Source of the DNA: an uncultured Oscillospiraceae bacterium
GTDB lineage: Bacteria; Bacillota; Clostridia; Oscillospirales; Ruminococcaceae
Assembly: GCA_934446565.1 (NCBI GenBank)
Contig: CAKSEO010000018.1
Span: forward strand, 1 to 49,151
DNA length: 49,151 nucleotides
Direction: 5' to 3'
Position numbers and translations under genes: made by a program. Under the pieces are notes generated by a model that was not told where the DNA came from, ran no database searches, and saw only the letters and a list, made by a program, of their open reading frames with translations. Of the stretch, positions 26,700-33,301 are shown in pieces; position 1 is the first letter of the stretch; every line of letters starts with the position of its first letter.

Positions 26700-26880
26700 G
26701 GAACATCTCATCGGCAGGTATTCCGGCTCGGAGTAAGCGCCCGTCCCCGCCTTCCCGGTTTCCCAGTGGCTGCATGTGCGTTATGCATGGGGAAGACTGT
26801 TCCTTACGGCAGCGTGACTGCACAGGTCTTGCACCTGTTTCCCTATTATCTCCCTTTCCAGGGAGCACCGATAGTCCCAT
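26700..26880 (-). ncRNA. Cobalamin riboswitch in front of the cob operon
   Basis: On the minus strand it contains, in order, a GGTGCTCCC opening stem, GGGAAACAGGTGCAAGACC (the J6/3-side core), GTGCAGTCACGCTGCCGTAA, GCCACTGGGAAACCGGGAAGG and GAGCCGGAATACCTGCC. These are the conserved blocks of the class I (adenosylcobalamin) aptamer. It starts within a few bases of the predicted transcription start and is followed by two terminators. High cobalamin should shut off the biosynthetic operon. Confidence 0.92.
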
Positions 26881-26887
26881 ACCTTTT

Positions 26888-26916
26888 ATTTTACTCCATA
26901 TTCTGCGTAAATTCAA
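26888..26916 (-). promoter_or_regulatory. Promoter of the cob operon
   Basis: Minus strand: TTGAAT (26916-26911), 17 bp, TAAAAT (26893-26888). The transcript starts right at the riboswitch. Confidence 0.6.
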
Positions 26917-27057
26917 CCGCTTTTGCTTATAAAATTAAGCTATATCGGGTTATATTTTTTGTTTATAATCTCCAATCGTTCCGGGTATATCATCAACAAA
27001 GCTGGGATTTGTGTGCCGCGTCATTTTGTGCAATGATACAAAAATTCCGTAAAGGTA

Positions 27058-27085
27058 TTGAAAATAATTATTTTCGTGGTATAAT
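27058..27085 (+). promoter_or_regulatory. Promoter of the cbiK-btu operon
   Basis: TTGAAA (27058-27063), 16 bp, TATAAT (27080-27085). The 140 bp between this and the divergent promoter hold no gene and no other clear signal. Confidence 0.7.
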
Positions 27086-27154
27086 TCACTAGTGGCAGAA
27101 TGTATATACAGCCTCCGCGTCATTCCGGATAAGTGCGCGGTAATTAAAACAAAA

Positions 27155-27352
27155 TAAGTAGGACGGTGCCGCAGCATGACTCTGTCATGACTGAGGTTAA
27201 AAGGGAAGCAGGTGCGAATCCTGCACGATCTCGTCACTGTATCAGGGGAGCAGATACCACGAAACAGCAAGCTTAAGCCTTGCGTTTCAGCCACTGGGAA
27301 ACCGGGAAGGCGGTATGCTGCGACGATCCTCAAGCCAGGAAACCTGCCGTTT
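27155..27352 (+). ncRNA. Cobalamin riboswitch in front of cbiK
   Basis: Conserved blocks in order: GGTGCCGCAGCATGAC, AAAAGGGAAGCAGGTGCGAA, TCCTGCACGATCTCGTCACTGTAT, GCCACTGGGAAACCGGGAAGG and CAAGCCAGGAAACCTGCCGT. It is closer to consensus than the aptamer on the opposite strand. The 3' end is followed by a GGGATA/TATCCC hairpin and a terminator at 27433. Confidence 0.95.
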
Positions 27353-27432
27353 GAATGTACAGGGATAGTATCCCGGATCACGAGGTATTGGTCGTACGCT
27401 TTTCAGGCGCTGTTTCAGCGTCGGTTTTGTCG

Positions 27433-27463
27433 TGCCCTTTTCCTTTTGGAACAGGGCATTTTT
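27433..27463 (+). terminator. Riboswitch expression-platform terminator
   Basis: TGCCC...TTCC / GGAA...GGGCA stem with a TTTT loop, followed by TTTTT, 45 bases ahead of the cbiK start. Expected to form when cobalamin is bound. Confidence 0.7.
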
Positions 27464-27508
27464 AGTAAACCACATCCGCGTGTTCCACATAATGAAAGGA
27501 ACACAACT

Positions 27509-28603
27509 ATGAAATCTTCAAAGCTCATTCTTGCGGCGGTTCTGGCTGCTGCAACTTCACTGACCGCGTTTACCGGCTGCTCTTCAAATGGAAATTCTTC
27601 CAGCGAGAGCACTTCTTCTGTGGCTGATTCTTCCAAAGTATCCACTGCTGAGAGTTCTGCCACAGAGGACGCAGACAGCAGCACAGTCTCCACTGCTCAG
27701 GCAGCAACTGCTGAATCCGCTGCTACCGCAGAGGCAGAGGACGACGAGAACTACAACACCGGCGACGCGTCGCTCGACAACCCCAGAAATCAGGACGGCA
27801 TCGGTGAAAACGAACTGCTCGTACTTAGCTTCGGCACCAGCTTCAACGACAGCCGCCGCCTGACTATCGGCGCTATCGAGAACGACCTTGAGGCGGCATT
27901 CCCCGACTACTCCGTAAGAAGAGGTTTTACCGCCAACATCGTTATCGACCACGTTAACAGACGTGACGGTGAGAAGATCGACGATATCGGCGAGTCCCTG
28001 GACAGAGCCGTAGCAAACGGCGTTAAGAACCTTGTTGTACAGCCCACTCACCTGATGAACGGTCTTGAGTACGATGAGCTTTGCGGAAAGATCGCAGACT
28101 ACTCCGACGCATTCGAAAAGGTAGTTATCGGCGACCCGCTGCTGACATCCGACGAAGATTTCCAGACCGTTGCTGACGCGATCGTTGACTGGACAAAGGA
28201 TTACGACGACGGCGAAACCGCTATCGTTTTCATGGGTCACGGCACTGAATCGGAGTCCAACGCGGTTTACCAGAAGATGCAGGATCTCCTGACAAACGGC
28301 GGTCACACCAACTATTTCGTTGGCACTGTTGAGGCTGCTCCTTCCCTGGATGACGTTATTGCCGCTGTAAAGGCAGGCGAGTACAAGAAGGTAGTTCTTG
28401 AGCCGCTGATGGTAGTTGCAGGCGACCACGCAAACAATGATATGGCTGGCGATGAGGACGATAGCTGGAAGTCCGCTTTCGAGAAGGAAGGCTACGAAGT
28501 TACCTGCCTGCTCCGCGGTCTTGGCGAGAACGAGACTATCAGACAGCTCTATGTCGCACATGCGCAGGCTGCTGTCGATGCTGTGACCGCTGCGGCTGAG
28601 TAA
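27509..28603 (+). CDS. cbiK: Lipoprotein sirohydrochlorin cobaltochelatase (CbiK)
   Basis: 364 residues. A lipoprotein signal peptide ends at Cys24 (TAFTGC), followed by a Ser/Ala/Thr-rich linker to about residue 90, then a CbiK domain (100-360). Family residues are kept: VVQPTHLMNG with His181, VFMGHGTESESN with His244 and MVVAGDHANNDMAG with His307. The last two match the metal-binding His pair of Salmonella CbiK by spacing. Family enzymes insert Co2+ into sirohydrochlorin. A surface-anchored chelatase cannot easily reach the cytoplasmic pathway; an extracytoplasmic CbiK is known from Desulfovibrio. The ATG at 27509 follows AATGAAAGGAAC. The upstream open frame (from 27212) is riboswitch sequence. 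It leads the corrinoid uptake operon. Confidence 0.9.
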   Translation: MKSSKLILAAVLAAATSLTAFTGCSSNGNSSSESTSSVADSSKVSTAESSATEDADSSTVSTAQAATAESAATAEAEDDENYNTGDASLDNPRNQDGIGENELLVLSFGTSFNDSRRLTIGAIENDLEAAFPDYSVRRGFTANIVIDHVNRRDGEKIDDIGESLDRAVANGVKNLVVQPTHLMNGLEYDELCGKIADYSDAFEKVVIGDPLLTSDEDFQTVADAIVDWTKDYDDGETAIVFMGHGTESESNAVYQKMQDLLTNGGHTNYFVGTVEAAPSLDDVIAAVKAGEYKKVVLEPLMVVAGDHANNDMAGDEDDSWKSAFEKEGYEVTCLLRGLGENETIRQLYVAHAQAAVDAVTAAAE

Positions 28604-28635
28604 TTACCCAGCTACTCTAAGAATACGTAATACCT

Positions 28636-28663
28636 GGCGGCAGGGCTATTCCTGCCGCCTTTT
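28636..28663 (+). terminator. Intercistronic terminator after cbiK
   Basis: Stem GGCGGCAGG/CCTGCCGCC, then TTTT. It lies between cbiK and the next lipoprotein gene and probably lowers, rather than ends, readthrough, since no new promoter is seen before 28690. Confidence 0.6.
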
Positions 28664-28689
28664 GGAGATTTTTCAGGAGGATTATTGAG

Positions 28690-29631
28690 ATGAAAAAGTA
28701 CTTTGCGATAATTGCTGTTATATCTGCGCTGGCGCTTTCCGGCTGCTCCGCTAACAGTGATTCAAGCGTTGCAAGCGGATCTGGTGTTACAAGCGATAAC
28801 AGCGTAATCAGCTCAACCAGCGATTCCGTCGTTCCTGACGTTTCCCAGGCTGAGCAGGACGGCGCAGCAGCTGCGACTGCCGAACAGTCCCAGCCGTCTG
28901 AAACGGCGGAGACTGAAATCACCGGCACACCGCTCACCGGCGCAGATATCCTTGACGGCAGCTATGAGATAACGGTCGATTCCAGTTCTACTATGTTCAA
29001 CATTACAAAATGCACTCTCAACGTATACGACGGAGAAATGACCGCCGTAATGACCATGCACGGAAAGGGCTATCTTTACGTATTCATGGGAAAGGGGGAC
29101 GACGCCGTTGAATCCGGTTATATCCCGTTCGTTGAGGACGCTGACGGCGCTCACACGTTCACTGTTCCAGTTGAAGCGCTGGATACTCCTGTGGACTGTG
29201 CTGCTTTCAGCAAGAATAAGGAGAAGTGGTACGACCGCACGCTGGTGTTCCGCTCTGACAATATCCCGTCTGACTGCTTTGCGGACGGAGTAGTTAAAAC
29301 CGCTGCGTCCCTCGGGCTTGCCGACGGAGAGTACACCGTGGATGTAACGCTTTCCGGCGGTTCCGGAAAGGCAACGGTACAGTCTCCGGCAAAGCTGACC
29401 GTTTCCGGCGGAAACGCAGCTGCGGAGATAGTATGGAGCAGCCCGAATTACGACTACATGCGTATCGGCGAGGAAAAGTTCCTTCCGGTGAACTCCGAGG
29501 GAAATTCTACGTTCGTTATCCCGGTCTCCTGCTTTGACCGTGAAACTACCGTTTATGCAGACACAGTTGCAATGAGCGAGCCGCACGAGATAGAGTACAC
29601 GCTGGTATTCGATTCCGCGTCCGTCAAGTGA
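28690..29631 (+). CDS. Two-domain surface lipoprotein of the corrinoid uptake operon
   Basis: 313 residues of unrecognised family. The signal peptide ends at LALSGC (Cys19), followed by a Ser/Ala/Glu-rich linker to about residue 82. Two similar beta-rich modules follow: about 85-190 (LDGSYEITVDSSSTMFN...RTLVFRSD) and about 207-313 (LADGEYTVDVTLSGGSGKA...EIEYTLVFDS). Both share a DG-YTV start, a central TFVIPVS/TFTVPVE strand and a final LVF strand. The layout is reminiscent of NEAT-like haem-binding modules, but that is only a resemblance in plan. Between cbiK and btuF, a role in capturing a corrinoid, tetrapyrrole or metal at the surface is the reasonable inference. Confidence 0.8.
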   Translation: MKKYFAIIAVISALALSGCSANSDSSVASGSGVTSDNSVISSTSDSVVPDVSQAEQDGAAAATAEQSQPSETAETEITGTPLTGADILDGSYEITVDSSSTMFNITKCTLNVYDGEMTAVMTMHGKGYLYVFMGKGDDAVESGYIPFVEDADGAHTFTVPVEALDTPVDCAAFSKNKEKWYDRTLVFRSDNIPSDCFADGVVKTAASLGLADGEYTVDVTLSGGSGKATVQSPAKLTVSGGNAAAEIVWSSPNYDYMRIGEEKFLPVNSEGNSTFVIPVSCFDRETTVYADTVAMSEPHEIEYTLVFDSASVK

Positions 29632-30770
29632 TGGTGAAATTACGGAGGGCTGCCGCGCTGCTTGCGGCAGTATTGCTGTTTGCGGGGTGTTCCGCTCCGG
29701 TCCGGCAGGACAGCGGAGAAGTTTCGGGAAGCGTCCTTCCCGAAGCGGTCGGGAGCATGGAGCTGAAATATGCGGAGCAGTTTTCAGTGGATTACCTCGC
29801 GGACGGATCTGCGCTCGCGGAGGTCGCCGACGGACGGCGGTACCTGATACTTCCCAGGGGCGGGGAGGCTCCGGAGCAGCTCCCGGAGGACATAACCGTG
29901 ATAAGCCAGCCGGAGAACATCTACCTTGCTTCGTCGTCTGCGATGGATCTTTTCATCAGCCTTGACGGCGTTGACCGGATATTCGCGACGTCCACCCAGG
30001 AGAGCGGCTGGAAGCTCCCGGAGATAGCGCAGGCGATGGCGGACGAGGATATCCTCTACGCCGGGAAGTATTCCGCGCCGGATATCGAACTGCTGATGTC
30101 CGAGGGCTGCGACCTTGCGATCGAAAACATGATGATCTACCACAGCCCGAAAACCGCGGAGCAGATCGAGAAATGCGGTATTCCGGTGCTTATCGAGCGT
30201 TCCAGCAGCGAATCCCATCCTCTGGGACGGCTGGAGTGGATAAGGCTGTACGGGCTGATACTGGGCAGGTCGGAGGAAGCGGAGCAGTTTTTCAGCGAGA
30301 AATGCGAGCTTTTTGACCAGGTCGCGTCACAGGAGGATACTGGCTGCAAGGCGGCGTTTTTCTACATTTCGTCCAACGGCTATGCGGTGGTGAGAAAGCC
30401 CGGGGACTACATCTCGAAAATGATAGGGGCAGCCGGCGGGGAGTACGTTTTCACTGCGGATAACCTCAAGGTGGACGAAAATGCGCTGTCCTCGGCGAAT
30501 ATCCAGTTCGAGTCGTTCTACGCGCTCGCGAAGGACGTTGACGTCCTCATCTACAACGGAACGGTGGACGGCGGCGTAGAAACGCTGGAGCAGCTTTCCG
30601 CAAAGAATCCGCTGCTCGCCGATTTCAGGGCGTTCCAGACCGGGAACGTCTGGTGCGCAAATTCGAACATATTCCAGTTGACATCTTCGGCTGCGGAAAT
30701 GACAGAGGAACTCCACCGTATATTCACCGGCGGGAGCGGGGATTTCGAATTTTTCTATAAGCTGACCTGA
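29631..30770 (+). CDS. btuF: Corrinoid ABC transporter substrate-binding lipoprotein (BtuF-like)
   Basis: 379 residues. Lipoprotein signal LLAAVLLFAGC, then a class III (helical backbone) binding protein of the BtuF/FecB type: QPENIYLASSSAMDLFISLDGVDRIFATSTQES, PDIELLMSEGCDLAIENMMI, IPVLIERSSSESHPLGRLEWIRLYGLILG. It should deliver cobalamin or cobinamide to the permease. The start is the ATG in TGATG, coupled to the preceding stop; a GTG three bases earlier is possible. No own ribosome-binding site stands out. Ferric-siderophore specificity is possible by family, but the cobalamin riboswitch and neighbours favour corrinoids. Confidence 0.88.
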   Translation: MVKLRRAAALLAAVLLFAGCSAPVRQDSGEVSGSVLPEAVGSMELKYAEQFSVDYLADGSALAEVADGRRYLILPRGGEAPEQLPEDITVISQPENIYLASSSAMDLFISLDGVDRIFATSTQESGWKLPEIAQAMADEDILYAGKYSAPDIELLMSEGCDLAIENMMIYHSPKTAEQIEKCGIPVLIERSSSESHPLGRLEWIRLYGLILGRSEEAEQFFSEKCELFDQVASQEDTGCKAAFFYISSNGYAVVRKPGDYISKMIGAAGGEYVFTADNLKVDENALSSANIQFESFYALAKDVDVLIYNGTVDGGVETLEQLSAKNPLLADFRAFQTGNVWCANSNIFQLTSSAAEMTEELHRIFTGGSGDFEFFYKLT

Positions 30771-30786
30771 CGGAAAGGAGCGCCGC

Positions 30787-31788
30787 ATGAACAGAAAAAC
30801 ACGATGTGCCGTATGTTATGCGGCGCTTGCTGTATTGACTGTATTGCTGGGGATAGCCGGGATATGTTTCGGCAGCGTAAAGATCTCCGCGCCGGAGATA
30901 ATTTCGGCGATATTCGGCGGGGAGAGATCCACTGCGTCGGATATCATCCTGATAAGCAGGCTGCCCAGGGTCATTGCTGCGATAGTTCTCGGCGGCGCGC
31001 TCGCCGTGTCGGGTTATCTGCTCCAGACATTTTTCGCGAATCCCATCGCGGGACCGTTCGTGCTGGGGATATCCTCAGGCGCAAAGCTTACTGTGGCGCT
31101 GACTATGATAGTGTTCCTGGGCAACGGAATGGTGCTGAATTCCGCAGGGCTGATAATAGCGGCATTTATAGGGTCGCTGCTTTCGCTTGGGCTTATCATT
31201 CCGGTTTCCGGAAGGGCGCAGAAAAACTACATGCTTATAGTGTGCGGTATCATGATAGGGTATATCTGCTCCGCGATAACCGAATTCGTGGTGACATTCG
31301 CGGATGATTCCAACATAGTGAACCTGCACAACTGGTCGATGGGCAGCTTTTCCGGAATTGGAATGAGCGAGGCGGGAGTGATGTCCGTAGTGGTATTCGC
31401 GGCATTGATCCCAACGTTCCTGCTGTCTAAGCAGATAGGCGCGTATCAGCTCGGTGAGGCGTATGCGCGCAATTCCGGCGTGAATATACGCGGATTCCGG
31501 CTCGCGGTGATACTGCTGTCGAGCCTGCTTTCCGCGTGCGTCACGGCGTTCGCCGGACCGGTGTCGTTCGTCGGGATAGCCGTTCCGCATATTGTGAAAA
31601 AAATGTTCGGCACGGCGAATCCGCGTGTAGTTATTCCGGCGGCATTCCTGGGCGGAGCGTGCTTCTGCCTGCTGTGCGACCTCATCGCGAGGACGGTGTT
31701 TGCGCCGACGGAGCTCAGCATTGGTTCGGTCACGGCTGTGCTGGGCGCTCCCGTAGTCATCGGAATAATGATGAGCAGGAAGAAATGA
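30787..31788 (+). CDS. btuC: Corrinoid ABC transporter permease (BtuC/FecCD family)
   Basis: 333 residues with about ten membrane helices. Hallmarks: RLPRVIAAIVLGGALAVSGYLLQTFFANPIAGPFVLGISSGA near 58-100 and a late SFVGIAVPHIVKKMFG coupling segment. 16 bp downstream of btuF, with GGAAAGGAG before the ATG. Forms the membrane channel of the importer. Confidence 0.92.
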   Translation: MNRKTRCAVCYAALAVLTVLLGIAGICFGSVKISAPEIISAIFGGERSTASDIILISRLPRVIAAIVLGGALAVSGYLLQTFFANPIAGPFVLGISSGAKLTVALTMIVFLGNGMVLNSAGLIIAAFIGSLLSLGLIIPVSGRAQKNYMLIVCGIMIGYICSAITEFVVTFADDSNIVNLHNWSMGSFSGIGMSEAGVMSVVVFAALIPTFLLSKQIGAYQLGEAYARNSGVNIRGFRLAVILLSSLLSACVTAFAGPVSFVGIAVPHIVKKMFGTANPRVVIPAAFLGGACFCLLCDLIARTVFAPTELSIGSVTAVLGAPVVIGIMMSRKK

Positions 31789-31801
31789 ACGGAGGTGCGC
31801 A

Positions 31802-32893
31802 ATGGACGGCGGTATATTAAAAACTGACGCCCTGTCGGCTGGTTACGGAAAAAAGGTAGTGCTGAGCGGTATTGGAATAACCGCAGAGCGCGGCAGGATA
31901 ACCACGCTGATAGGTCCGAACGGCTGCGGAAAATCCACGCTGCTTCGCACTGCGGCGAAGCAGCTGCCGCAGCTCTCGGGAACGGTTTTCCTGGACGGAA
32001 AGAGCCTTGCGGACACCGGCGCGAACGAGCTTGCGAGAAAGCTCTCGATACTGCTGACTGAGCGCATTTCCCCGGAACTCATGACCTGCCGCGACGTGGT
32101 GGAATCCGGACGTTACCCCTACACGGGGACCCTCGGGATACTGTCGGAAACGGACCGTGCGGCAGTCGGCGAGGCGATGGAGCTTACCTCCACGACGGAA
32201 CTTTCCGATGTGGACTTCGGTAAGATAAGCGATGGTCAGAGGCAGCGTGTGATGCTTGCCCGGGCTATATGCCAGCAGCCAGAGCTGCTGATACTGGACG
32301 AGCCGACTTCCTACCTGGACATCCGGCACAAGCTGGAGCTGCTGAACACGTTGAAAAAGCTGGTGCGCGGTAAGAATATCGCGGTTCTGATGTCGCTGCA
32401 CGAGCTTGAGCTCGCGGAGCGCGTATCCGACAGGATAGTGTGCATTGACGGCGGGAAAGTCGGCAGGGTCGGCACTCCGGAGGAAATATTCTCCGGCGGT
32501 TACATCAGCGGACTTTACGGGATCGACCGCGCCTGCTTCTGCGAGAGCAGCGGATGCGCGGAGCTGGAAAAACCCTCCGGCGAGCCGAGAGTGTTCGTGA
32601 TATCCGGCGGCGGTAGCAGCAGCGGAGTTTTCCGCAGTCTCCAGCGCGAGGGAGTGCCGTTTGCGGCTGGGGTGATACCCGGAAATGACATCGACCTGCC
32701 TGTGGCGAGGGCGCTTGCAGCGGAAGTAGTGACCTGTCCGGCGTTCGGAAACGCTCCGGATTCGGCGTTGCAGCGCGGGATGGAGCTAATCGACGGCTGC
32801 GAGCGCGTCATCTGCTGCCCGGACAGCTGCGGTGAGCATGACAACGGGAATTCGGCGCTGTTGGAGTACGCCCGGAAGCAGGGAAAGTGCTGA
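31802..32893 (+). CDS. btuD: Corrinoid ABC transporter ATPase with C-terminal extra domain (BtuD-like)
   Basis: 363 residues. The ATPase (1-250) has Walker A IGPNGCGKSTLL, signature KISDGQRQRVMLARAI (a DGQ variant) and Walker B LLILDEPTSYLD. From about 260 to 363 there is an added domain: VFVISGGGSSSGVFRSLQREGVPFAAGVIPGNDIDLPVARALAAEVV..., ending near Cys363. It resembles a small nucleotide-binding or Rossmann-like fold seen attached to some corrinoid ATPases of archaea and Clostridia; its role is unknown to me. Start ATG after CGGAGGTGCGCA. Confidence 0.9.
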   Translation: MDGGILKTDALSAGYGKKVVLSGIGITAERGRITTLIGPNGCGKSTLLRTAAKQLPQLSGTVFLDGKSLADTGANELARKLSILLTERISPELMTCRDVVESGRYPYTGTLGILSETDRAAVGEAMELTSTTELSDVDFGKISDGQRQRVMLARAICQQPELLILDEPTSYLDIRHKLELLNTLKKLVRGKNIAVLMSLHELELAERVSDRIVCIDGGKVGRVGTPEEIFSGGYISGLYGIDRACFCESSGCAELEKPSGEPRVFVISGGGSSSGVFRSLQREGVPFAAGVIPGNDIDLPVARALAAEVVTCPAFGNAPDSALQRGMELIDGCERVICCPDSCGEHDNGNSALLEYARKQGKC

Positions 32894-32936
32894 ATCATTT
32901 TCAGGTGTAATTTTGGTGAAATAATTTCTGTTGTTC

Positions 32937-32965
32937 TTGACTTTTTTCGCCAAACGTATTATAAT
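32937..32965 (+). promoter_or_regulatory. Promoter of the P1B-ATPase operon
   Basis: TTGACT (32937-32942), 17 bp, TATAAT (32960-32965). No terminator is visible between btuD and this promoter, so some readthrough is likely. Confidence 0.65.
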
Positions 32966-33016
32966 CTAGGTTAACAGGGGTTTATCACTCTGTAAAAGAT
33001 ATAGGAGGACAACAAC

Positions 33017-33301
33017 ATGAAAAACATCTTCAAAAACGAAAAGTTCTGGTTGGTAGCAGCAGGTGCAGCAGGCGTTATCGTCGGCAAGAAGGTACTCACC
33101 GCCAAGAAAACAAGACAGCTCGCTGTAACAGGTCTCGCAAAGGGAATGAAGCTCACCAGCGATGCTAAGGCAGCTTTCCAGAGCATGAAGGACGAGGCAC
33201 AGGACCTCTGCTATGAGGCAAAGGAGCAGGCGGGGCTTGCTGACGCCGCGGGGCTTGCTGACGCCGCTGGGCTTAACGAGAATGAGGAAAGTGCAGACTA
33301 A
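33017..33301 (+). CDS. Small membrane-associated protein paired with a P1B ATPase
   Basis: 94 residues. One hydrophobic helix near the N terminus (FWLVAAGAAGVIVGKKVL, about 10-27), then a basic and amphipathic helix with QSMKDEAQDLCYEAKEQ, and two GLADAA repeats (about 73-84) before an acidic tail. Similar small proteins precede HMA-type ATPases in Firmicutes (possibly the DUF6110 group; I cannot confirm). A single Cys and several acidic residues could interact with metal, but no binding motif is clear. Strong AGGAGG before the ATG. Stop and next start share a base (TAATG). Confidence 0.75.
   Translation: MKNIFKNEKFWLVAAGAAGVIVGKKVLTAKKTRQLAVTGLAKGMKLTSDAKAAFQSMKDEAQDLCYEAKEQAGLADAAGLADAAGLNENEESAD
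33233..33274 (+). repeat. 18-bp in-frame tandem repeat
   Basis: Two copies of GGGCTTGCTGACGCCGCG (last base G or T) at 33233-33250 and 33251-33268, plus the first six bases of a third. It encodes GLADAA twice. Near-identical DNA suggests recent slippage; repeat number may vary between strains. Confidence 0.85.

Noticed and set aside
26404..26916. 170-codon open frame through the cbiD leader
   Set aside because: It runs through the riboswitch and both terminators out of frame with cbiD; the conserved RNA blocks explain the sequence.
27212..27508. N-terminal extension of CbiK
   Set aside because: In frame but made of riboswitch and terminator sequence. The ATG at 27509 begins a normal lipoprotein signal peptide.
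27584..28561. 325-codon open frame on the minus strand
   Set aside because: Antisense to cbiK, which has a riboswitch leader, lipoprotein signal and conserved His motifs.
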